Assembly (NCBI GenBank): GCA_013329455.1 | Contig: DUKF01000094.1 | Span: forward strand, 3,976 to 9,474 | From: Methanotrichaceae archaeon | GTDB taxonomy: Archaea > Halobacteriota > Methanosarcinia > Methanotrichales > Methanotrichaceae | Length of the DNA: 5,499 bases | Reading direction: 5' to 3' | Shown: in pieces, positions 1-4,376 of the stretch | How positions within the stretch are numbered: the first letter of the stretch is position 1 | How the letters are laid out: each line of letters begins with the position of its first letter | The notes under the pieces: model-generated | Seen by the model: the letters and a program-made list of their open reading frames with translations, nothing else | Told to the model about the DNA's origin: nothing | The model's database searches: none | Position numbers and translations under genes: made by a program

Positions 1-695
1 CCGGTCCCGTCGATCATTATCGGCATCAGGCTCACCCTCGTCTCGACGCCGAAGGGCTCTGAGGCCCTGGAGCAGGTCATCAGCATGAAGGTGCAGCCGA
101 CGAGGTAGATCCGGTCGACCTGCTCGGATCCGAGGACCTCCCTGAGGGGGTCCTTGGCCCATCGGGCAACGCCAACCGTCTTGTCACCGGATGTGATTAT
201 CAGCTGATCGGAGACCTCCTCCAGCCGGTCGAGCCAGAAGAGAAGCTCGCCCCTCAAGGCCTCTGCGATGTAGATCACCCGGTTTCCCGCCTCCTTCAGG
301 GCCCTGGCGAAGGCGTAGCCGGGTCCCGTGCCGAAGCAGCCGCTGACGCAGACGACGGTCCCGAAAAATCCGACCTCGGCGGGCTTACCCAAAGGGCCTG
401 CGAGGTTTGAAAGCCTCTGCCCCACCTCCACGAGGCCGAGCTTCTTTGTGGAGAGGCCCAGCTCCTGAAAGACGAGGGTCACCGTCCCCTTCTCGCGATC
501 CCAGTCGGCGACGCTCATGGGTATCCTCTCCCCCTCCTCGTCGACCCGCAGGATCATGAACTGGCCCGGGCTGATCTTCTCGGCGATATCGGGAGCCCTG
601 ATCTCCATCAGCTTGAAGCCGGGCGCGATCGTCTCTTTTCGCACGATCTCGTTTGGGACAGAGCCGACGGACTTTTCGCAAGTGGTTTCTTCCAT
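1..695 (-). CDS. SudA/NfnA/PyrK-type FAD/NAD(P)-binding reductase subunit, C-terminus cut off by window edge
   Basis: The reverse strand reads openly from an ATG at 695 to base 1, giving 231 residues of an expected total near 280. The order is that of the sulfide dehydrogenase/ferredoxin-NADP reductase alpha-subunit family (also PyrK). Residues about 10-105 form an FAD-binding barrel with PGQF (43-46), the flavin motif RIPMS (57-61) and GPLGKP (100-105). Residues about 110-231 form a Rossmann-like nucleotide-binding half ending in PIMIDGT, the segment that normally leads into GMCGxCR and its [2Fe-2S] cysteines, here outside the window. Such subunits move electrons between NAD(P)H, FAD and iron-sulfur clusters in the cytoplasm, usually with a GltD-like large subunit, which could lie beyond the left edge. 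The start is supported by GGGTGA at 707-702. Odd: the usual GGGVGxAP loop is replaced by SGCFGTGP (118-125), and GC (200-201) stands where GP is usual. The family is fairly certain; the exact electron partners are not. Confidence 0.85.
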   Translation of the reverse strand, partial: MEETTCEKSVGSVPNEIVRKETIAPGFKLMEIRAPDIAEKISPGQFMILRVDEEGERIPMSVADWDREKGTVTLVFQELGLSTKKLGLVEVGQRLSNLAGPLGKPAEVGFFGTVVCVSGCFGTGPGYAFARALKEAGNRVIYIAEALRGELLFWLDRLEEVSDQLIITSGDKTVGVARWAKDPLREVLGSEQVDRIYLVGCTFMLMTCSRASEPFGVETRVSLMPIMIDGT

Positions 696-728
696 GAGGG
701 TTCACCCACCAACACGGCGCGGACCGTT

Positions 729-747
729 CCGAATTCGGGATCGATCC
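729..747. repeat. Two back-to-back 10-bp palindromes, possible operator
   Basis: CCGAATTCGG (729-738) and GGATCGATCC (738-747) are each perfect palindromes and share one G. They sit just downstream of the candidate TATA box at 751-760 on the minus strand, around the expected transcription start of the reductase gene. A repressor could bind here, but no known operator is recognised. Confidence 0.35.
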
Positions 748-750
748 GGG

Positions 751-760
751 TTATCTTATC
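751..760 (-). promoter_or_regulatory. Candidate TATA box for the reductase gene
   Basis: On the minus strand this reads GATAAGATAA, an A/T-rich island in an otherwise GC-rich stretch. It lies 56-65 bases upstream of the ATG at 695. Transcription starting about 25 bases downstream would leave a leader of roughly 30 bases that includes the GGGTGA ribosome binding site. It is a weak match to an archaeal TATA box, chosen mainly by position. Confidence 0.25.
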
Positions 761-1006
761 GCATCAGGTTTTTCTGCCTCGGAGGTTCAGTCTTGGCGCG
801 TGAAAGAACTTCTGGGGCCTGTCGCAATTGTATCCCCTCAATTTGATGGTTGAAATAGTTACCCCAACCGCCCCTCAATCATTTCACTCATTATTCAAAA
901 AACGCAGCTCAAATAGCTGTTAAATCTGACCAATTTCCTTTGGTGCTCGCTACATGTTAAATTAAGACCAATATTTTTTGAACTCGGCACCATGATGTTG
1001 AAACAA

Positions 1007-1019
1007 CGCCCGAAGGGCG
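1007..1019. repeat. Short perfect hairpin CGCCC-GAA-GGGCG
   Basis: A 5-bp GC-only stem closes a GAA loop about 12 bases before the 16-bp palindrome upstream of the tRNA promoter. It has no T-tract, so it is not a typical terminator. It may be incidental or part of an unrecognised small RNA. Confidence 0.3.
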
Positions 1020-1030
1020 AGAGACGATTC

Positions 1031-1046
1031 GGACCGGGCCCGGTCC
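1031..1046. repeat. 16-bp perfect palindrome upstream of the tRNA promoter
   Basis: GGACCGGGCCCGGTCC is identical to its reverse complement over all 16 bases. It ends 4 bases before the BRE/TATA-like element of tRNA-Arg, placing it where an upstream regulator or chromatin protein could bind. No named binding site is recognised. Confidence 0.5.
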
Positions 1047-1049
1047 TGG

Positions 1050-1062
1050 AAAAGGTTAATAG
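1050..1062 (+). promoter_or_regulatory. BRE/TATA-like promoter of tRNA-Arg
   Basis: The segment AAAAGGTTAATAG combines a purine-rich BRE-like part with a TTAATA core centred about 31 bases upstream of the first tRNA base. That distance fits archaeal tRNA genes, where transcription begins a few bases before the mature 5' end and about 25 bases after the TATA box. It is the only A/T-rich island at the right place. Confidence 0.55.
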
Positions 1063-1088
1063 CGGTTGAGGGGCTAAGGATTGTGCGT

Positions 1089-1177
1089 GGGCTCGTAGGG
1101 TAGAGGATATCCTAGCGGGCTTCGGAGAGATGTCTCGAAGAAACCCGCTGACCTGGGTTCGACTCCCAGCGGGTCCG
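1089..1177 (+). tRNA. tRNA-Arg (anticodon TCG) with a 17-nt intron
   Basis: The sequence folds as a full cloverleaf. The acceptor GGGCTCG (1089-1095) pairs with CGGGTCC (1170-1176), with G73 at 1177. The D arm has G18G19, A20 and a G15-C48 Levitt pair. The anticodon stem GCGGG (1115-1119) pairs with CCCGC (1144-1148). The variable loop is TGAC, and the T arm CTGGG-TTCGACT-CCCAG spans 1153-1169. Removing the intron gives the loop CTTCGGA with anticodon TCG at 1122-1124, so the tRNA reads CGA and related arginine codons. A20 and C35 agree with known arginine identity elements. CCA is not encoded. The acceptor stem has two wobble pairs, G3:U70 and U5:G68; G3:U70 is the classic alanine identity pair and is unusual here. 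Positions 13 and 22 (T/T) do not pair and 10:25 is G:U. A T6 terminator follows at 1184-1189. Confidence 0.93.
1126..1142 (+). other. tRNA intron at 37/38 with canonical bulge-helix-bulge
   Basis: The 17-nt intron lies after G37 and before A38. CTTC (1120-1123) pairs with GAAG (1137-1140) to form the 4-bp central helix. The 3-nt bulge GGA (1124-1126) is on the 5' side and AAA (1141-1143) on the 3' side. The inner stem GAG/CTC closes the loop ATGT. Cuts between the second and third base of each bulge give exactly the mature loop. This is the substrate geometry of the archaeal tRNA-splicing endonuclease. Confidence 0.92.
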
Positions 1178-1183
1178 TCCACA

Positions 1184-1189
1184 TTTTTT
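1184..1189 (+). terminator. T6 terminator after tRNA-Arg
   Basis: A run of six T residues begins six bases past the discriminator base. Archaeal RNA polymerase terminates on such tracts without needing a hairpin. It should separate the tRNA transcript from the protein genes that follow. Confidence 0.6.
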
Positions 1190-1195
1190 GCTCAT

Positions 1196-1215
1196 TTCGA
1201 TTCGATTCAATTCAG
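1196..1215 (+). repeat. Pentanucleotide tandem repeat TTCRA x4
   Basis: Four consecutive 5-base units read TTCGA, TTCGA, TTCAA and TTCAG. They lie between the tRNA terminator and the candidate TATA box of the next gene. The array is short and imperfect, so it may be chance or minor slippage. Confidence 0.4.
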
Positions 1216-1222
1216 CATATTC
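1214..1222 (+). promoter_or_regulatory. Candidate TATA box for the Vms1-like gene
   Basis: AGCATATTC is a short A/T-rich island about 75 bases ahead of the TTG start. Transcription would begin near 1243-1248, leaving a leader of about 50 bases containing the GGTGGTGA ribosome binding site. The match is weak and position-based. Confidence 0.25.
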
Positions 1223-1281
1223 AAAGGACACGTCCAAACTTAGCAGAAAACGCTTTTTGCCATCAGATCCATTAAAAGAGC

Positions 1282-1289
1282 GGTGGTGA
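1282..1289 (+). promoter_or_regulatory. Ribosome binding site fixing the TTG start of the Vms1-like gene
   Basis: GGTGGTGA, a good match to the archaeal anti-Shine-Dalgarno, ends four bases before the TTG at 1294. An in-frame TAA at 1273-1275 blocks any longer reading and no ATG or GTG lies in frame between them. TTG is therefore the best-supported start. Confidence 0.75.
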
Positions 1290-1293
1290 GGGA

Positions 1294-2235
1294 TTGGTTG
1301 ACCTTCTTGGAAAAAAGAAGCTGGAAGAGGAGATAGAACGTCTGCGGTCCAGGGTGAAGGAGCTGGAGGAGATGAACGGCTCCCTCTCCCTCCAGATCGA
1401 AAGGCGCGAGGATAAGATCAGAAAGCTCACGAGCGCCTCCCAGGAGACGAGCCTGGCCCTGAAGGCCGCAGAGCAGAAGATCGCCACCGTCCAGGAGCGG
1501 GACGAGGGGAAAGGCGAGATGAGAGAGACCGCAGCAAAAGAGCGAAGCTGCAGCCGCATCCTCAAGCCCAAAGAGATCGAGCATCTCCTCGATCGGCTGG
1601 AATCCTGCCGATCCCCACGAGATGAGCTCCTGACGGCCTACATCGCCAGTGGATCGACGGGCGGAGAGAAGCTTCCCCCCGAGGTCGGCGATATGGTGAA
1701 GCGGGCTGGCTCAGATCAGGGAGTCGCAGTCTTTTCAGATCCGCTCCTATTCACTCTCGCCCTGGTCCCACCCCTCCCCCTGAAAATGGACGAGGCGAGC
1801 TGGGCAGGCACCTTCCGGACAGGTCCATTGAGAGAGATGTTGGACACCCCGGTCCTGGTGGTGGCGGCCCACGCCGGCGAGACCCTCCTGGGGGTGGCCC
1901 TGGGCAGGGATGGGTTTGCAGAGCACGCCATCGTCAAAAGCACGGTCAAGGAGAAGCACACCAAGGGCGGCTGGAGCCAGAAGAGGTTCGAGCGGCTGAG
2001 GGAAGAGGACATCCGCCAGCACGCAGACCTCGTCAAAGAGAAGCTACCTCAAATCCAGGAAAACTACAGGTCGATCCTCGCCTATGCCGTGGTGAGTGGT
2101 GATCCTCTCCTCGTCAAGATGATCGCCCCGGTCCTGGACCTCCCGGTCCTGGAGGCGAAGACCGGCCGGTTCAATCGAAAGAACCCGGACGAGCTGCTGG
2201 AGGAGGTTTACGGATTCATCTGTCTCCGCGGATGA
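1294..2235 (+). CDS. Vms1/ANKZF1-like peptidyl-tRNA hydrolase (VLRF1-type, ribosome rescue)
   Basis: This 313-residue soluble protein has the architecture of archaeal Vms1/ANKZF1-family proteins. An N-terminal coiled coil (about residues 6-70, heavily E/K/R/L) is followed by a linker and an eRF1-like VLRF1 domain (about 140-313). The hallmark is HTKGGWSQKRFERLREE (222-238). In this family the Gln of the GGxSQ loop (here Q229) corresponds to the catalytic Gln of Vms1 and plays the part of the GGQ Gln of release factors. Family members cleave the nascent chain from peptidyl-tRNA on split, stalled large ribosomal subunits, so a cytoplasmic quality-control role is expected. The eukaryotic Cdc48-binding and ankyrin parts are absent, as is usual in archaea. 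The TTG start is fixed by GGTGGTGA at 1282-1289 and a TAA at 1273. A repeat-protein gene follows 60 bases downstream on the same strand. The family call is strong; its activity here is inferred. Confidence 0.85.
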   Translation: MVDLLGKKKLEEEIERLRSRVKELEEMNGSLSLQIERREDKIRKLTSASQETSLALKAAEQKIATVQERDEGKGEMRETAAKERSCSRILKPKEIEHLLDRLESCRSPRDELLTAYIASGSTGGEKLPPEVGDMVKRAGSDQGVAVFSDPLLFTLALVPPLPLKMDEASWAGTFRTGPLREMLDTPVLVVAAHAGETLLGVALGRDGFAEHAIVKSTVKEKHTKGGWSQKRFERLREEDIRQHADLVKEKLPQIQENYRSILAYAVVSGDPLLVKMIAPVLDLPVLEAKTGRFNRKNPDELLEEVYGFICLRG

Positions 2236-2295
2236 GGCTTCCGGGACTTTGGGACACGATGAGGCGAAGGATGATCGGATAGGAGGGTTTGGAGG

Positions 2296-3156
2296 ATGAG
2301 AGACTGGGAGAAGGAGAAGACGGCCAGCGACCCCGATACTGAAAGAGAAGAGCTGGAGAAGCTGGCAAAAGATTGGGACTGGCACGTCCGAAGAGCCGTG
2401 GCCCTCAACTCCAGCGCGCCCGTCGAGATCTTGCGAGACCTTGCGAATGACAAGGTCCAGTGGGTCCGGGAAGCGGCGGCCGGAAGCCCTCATGCCGACG
2501 GGGAGATCCTCGACCACCTATCCGAGGACGGAGACGGCTTCGTCAGGGCGGCCGTCGCCCTCAACCACGCGGCATCCCCCGAGATCCTCTTGGATCTCTC
2601 CTGGGACGAGATGATGGACTTCGACTATTCCCTCTCCAAGAACCGGTACATCACCCAGGAGGCGGTGGCCAAGAACCCGAATGCTCCGGAGGAGGTGATC
2701 AGGACCCTCTCAGAGCACGGCGACGAGCACGTCCGGGCCGCCGCCGTCTCAAACCCCAACGTTCCCGGGGACGTTCTCTTCAAAAAGAGGATTGATCTCT
2801 CATGGGCCGTGAGAACCTCCATCGCCAGAAGCCCTCAAATCTCCGTCGAGATCCTGGACTTTCTCGCCCAGGACAGAATCCAGGACGTGAGAGCGGCCGT
2901 CGCCAAAAACCCCCGCACATCGGCCGACTCCCTGGGAGGCCTTGCCATGGGTCGGGATGTGGACATCCGAGTGAAGGTCGCCCAGAACCAGAGCACAGAC
3001 ATCAAGACCCTGGTGGTCCTCTCCCAGGACTGGGCCTGGAAGGTGAGAGAGCAGGTGGCAAAAAATCCGTCCACACCAGAAGATGTCGTGAGAACTCTCG
3101 TCGAGGACGTGGATCAGAGCGTGAAGAAGACTGCAAGGGCGAGGCTGGAGGGGTGA
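2296..3156 (+). CDS. LRV (leucine-rich repeat variant)-like alpha-solenoid protein
   Basis: The 286-residue product is almost wholly tandem repeats. The unit runs roughly VRxAVAxNPxxPxEILxxLAxDxD and starts at residues 31, 57, 83, about 120, 146, 172, 198, 224, 250 and 276. The spacing is exactly 26 except between the third and fifth unit, where 11 extra residues (in the segment about 101-118, rich in D, M, F and Y) are inserted. This matches the LRV family, in which alternating alpha and 3-10 helices build a curved solenoid used for protein binding. A short charged, probably helical segment (about 1-20) precedes the repeats. There is no signal peptide and no cysteine at all, so the Fe-S cluster described for the Azotobacter LRV protein cannot be present. 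The ATG has AGGAGGG at 2281-2287 (8-base spacing) and lies 60 bases after the Vms1-like gene on the same strand, so co-transcription is likely. The partner protein is unknown. HEAT-like repeats are the alternative classification. Confidence 0.82.
   Translation: MRDWEKEKTASDPDTEREELEKLAKDWDWHVRRAVALNSSAPVEILRDLANDKVQWVREAAAGSPHADGEILDHLSEDGDGFVRAAVALNHAASPEILLDLSWDEMMDFDYSLSKNRYITQEAVAKNPNAPEEVIRTLSEHGDEHVRAAAVSNPNVPGDVLFKKRIDLSWAVRTSIARSPQISVEILDFLAQDRIQDVRAAVAKNPRTSADSLGGLAMGRDVDIRVKVAQNQSTDIKTLVVLSQDWAWKVREQVAKNPSTPEDVVRTLVEDVDQSVKKTARARLEG
3147..3156 (+). promoter_or_regulatory. Strong ribosome binding site overlapping the LRV gene stop
   Basis: GGAGGGGTGA, continuing as TC, closely resembles the complement of the archaeal 16S rRNA tail and ends six bases before a TTG at 3163. 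It also encodes the last residues and stop of the LRV gene, so coincidence is possible. It is the main support for translation of the tiny downstream ORF. Confidence 0.4.
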
Positions 3157-3162
3157 TCCGAT

Positions 3163-3225
3163 TTGAAGTTCAGACTTATCCTGAGCCCGATTTTGGCCCT
3201 AGCCCTGATCCACTTCGGTGAGTAA
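3163..3225 (+). CDS. Possible 20-residue hydrophobic peptide (small membrane peptide or signal-peptide remnant)
   Basis: A TTG-started frame of 20 codons ends in TAA at 3223-3225. The product has K2 and R4 near the start, then an uninterrupted hydrophobic run (residues 5-16, mostly L, I and A, with one P9), and ends HFGE. This is the shape of a signal peptide or a single short membrane helix. The ribosome binding site GGAGGGGTGA at 3147-3156 is among the strongest in the window. It begins six bases after the LRV stop codon and its own stop lies inside the A-rich half of the shared terminator, so it would be the last frame of the operon. It could be a genuine small protein, the leftover 5' end of a lost secreted protein, or chance. 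No homologue is recognised. Confidence 0.35.
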   Translation: MKFRLILSPILALALIHFGE

Positions 3226-3238
3226 AAAATATTTTTTT
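3224..3238. terminator. Bidirectional A6-TA-T7 terminator between converging operons
   Basis: AAAAAATATTTTTTT gives a T7 run on the plus strand and a T6 run on the minus strand; 14 of its bases (3224-3237) form a perfect palindrome. It lies 67 bases past the LRV stop on one side and 16 bases past the permease stop (3255) on the other. T-tracts alone terminate archaeal RNA polymerase, so one element can serve both units. Confidence 0.7.
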
Positions 3239-3254
3239 GAGATCGCCCACAGAC

Positions 3255-4376
3255 TCACCCAACCTCCCGTTTCAGCATCAATGTCGCCGCCCCGAAAACG
3301 ATGACGAAGAACCCGACCAGAAATAGCAGGTCCGGTACCAGGATATCCGATATCCCCGCCCCCTTCAGCATCACAGCTCTGAGGGCGTCGCTGGAGTAGG
3401 TGAGCGGGAGGATGTAGGAGATCGGCCGGATGAAGGCCGGTATCGACTGGAGGGGCCACCAGACGCCTGAGAGGACGACCTGCGGCAGGATCACCATCGG
3501 TATGAACTGGACCACCTGAAACTCGGTCTTTGCGAAGTTAGAGAAGAAGGCCCCCAGGACCAGAGCTCCCGCTCCAAGAAGGAGGATCACCGCAAAGGCT
3601 GTGAGGGGATTTCCGTTCATCGGAACGCCGAAGACGAAGACGACGACGAGAAAGGTGGTCGCCGACTGGAGGAGGGCGAAGAGGCTGAACCCCAGAAGGT
3701 AGCCTGCCACCATCTCGGGCCTGCTGAGGGGTGAGACCATGAACTTCTCGAGGGACCCCTGCGTCCGCTCTCTCAGAAAAGAGATGGCTGCGGTGATGAA
3801 GGTGAAGAAGAATACCACAAGACCCAGGACCGCGGGGCCGACGGAGTCCATCATTTCCAGGTCGTATCCGTAGACGTAACGCTGGACGATCTCAGGGCCC
3901 ATCTCAATGTCATCAGCACCTCGGCCAACTCCGCCATCTAAAACTTCGCCGCGTCCCCCCTCCCGGAGGGACTCTGGGGACAGGAGGCCAGCCCTCGACT
4001 CGGCCATGATGGAGCTTGTTATCTGGGGGCTCGATCCGTCCAGCAAGATCCGAACCTCCTCTTTTCGGATCACCACGGCCCCGTGGAGCCTCCCCTCGAC
4101 GATCAGCTTCTCGGCGTCCGATTCTGACCCCAGGTACAGAAGGTCGAAGTCGTCGACGGACTGGAGGTGGACCTTCAAAGCATCCTGGCCACCGAAGTCC
4201 ACGATCCCGAGGTTTATTCCGCTCATCTCCCCTGAGAGGGCGTAGCCGAAGAGGATCAGCAGGAATATGGGCGCGAATGTGATGAGGCCGATCGTCCTTT
4301 TATCCCGCTTCAGCTGGCGGACGACCCTTCTCGCCACCACTAGGACCCTCTTGGCGTCGAGGCTTCTTTCCATCAT
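3255..4376 (-). CDS. ABC-2 type exporter permease
   Basis: This 373-residue integral membrane protein is the transmembrane half of an ABC exporter (ABC-2, YhhJ/DrrB-like type). One membrane helix (about 29-48) follows a basic cytoplasmic N-terminus. A large extracytoplasmic domain (about 50-175) follows, then five further helices near 180-200, 224-249, 258-280, 288-306 and 346-366. Family signs are the cytoplasmic segment RERTQGSLEKFMVSPLSR (202-219), which contacts the ATPase, and the stretch from SGVWWPL (303) to LTYSSDALR (325-333). The extracytoplasmic domain carries a Gly/Asp/Arg-rich stretch at about 138-156, likely a flexible linker. The start codon overlaps the stop of the ATPase gene by ATGA (4376-4373), indicating translational coupling. 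A second ATG follows directly, so the protein starts MM or M. The substrate cannot be told from sequence; drugs, lipids and peptides are all handled by relatives. Confidence 0.92.
   Translation of the reverse strand: MMERSLDAKRVLVVARRVVRQLKRDKRTIGLITFAPIFLLILFGYALSGEMSGINLGIVDFGGQDALKVHLQSVDDFDLLYLGSESDAEKLIVEGRLHGAVVIRKEEVRILLDGSSPQITSSIMAESRAGLLSPESLREGGRGEVLDGGVGRGADDIEMGPEIVQRYVYGYDLEMMDSVGPAVLGLVVFFFTFITAAISFLRERTQGSLEKFMVSPLSRPEMVAGYLLGFSLFALLQSATTFLVVVFVFGVPMNGNPLTAFAVILLLGAGALVLGAFFSNFAKTEFQVVQFIPMVILPQVVLSGVWWPLQSIPAFIRPISYILPLTYSSDALRAVMLKGAGISDILVPDLLFLVGFFVIVFGAATLMLKREVG

Larger units (their letters stand above)
696..1088. other. Divergent intergenic region, no convincing gene
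   Basis: This stretch separates the minus-strand reductase gene from the plus-strand tRNA. It is clearly more AT-rich between about 840 and 1000 than the flanking genes. It holds candidate promoters for both sides, two abutting 10-bp palindromes (729-738 and 738-747), a weak inverted repeat CAGCT/AGCTG (905-919), a compact hairpin CGCCC-GAA-GGGCG (1007-1019) and a 16-bp perfect palindrome (1031-1046). The octamer CCCCTCAA occurs at 834 and 871, and inverted at 1066-1073. Short ORFs here lack ribosome binding sites and any recognisable protein character. Confidence 0.7.

Noticed and set aside
385..705. 106-residue Arg-rich minus-strand ORF
   Set aside because: It is an out-of-frame reading of the same strand as the reductase gene, very rich in R and G as expected for a shifted frame in GC-rich DNA.
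517..846. 109-residue plus-strand ORF at the left end
   Set aside because: It is mostly the antisense shadow of the reductase gene, whose flavin and nucleotide-binding motifs are clear on the other strand.
992..1069. 25-residue ORF starting ATGATG upstream of the tRNA
   Set aside because: No ribosome binding site precedes it, and it runs through the 16-bp palindrome and the tRNA promoter.
696..1088. Mobile element, integration site or origin near the tRNA
   Set aside because: There is no integrase or transposase, no flanking direct repeat of the tRNA 3' end in the window, and no cluster of origin-type boxes.
895..1182. 95-residue minus-strand ORF across the tRNA
   Set aside because: It is antisense to the tRNA gene and its promoter, has low-complexity S/P/R-rich sequence, and no ribosome binding site was found.
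1240..1584. Leu-rich minus-strand ORFs opposite the Vms1-like gene
   Set aside because: They mirror the Glu/Lys-rich coiled coil on the plus strand, where CTC and CTT codons arise as complements of GAG and AAG.
2296..3156. Direct DNA repeat or CRISPR-like array in the LRV gene
   Set aside because: The periodicity is 78 bases at protein-motif level with only short identical stretches (for example GCGGCCGTCGCC at 2548 and 2893). It reflects coding repeats, not a CRISPR.
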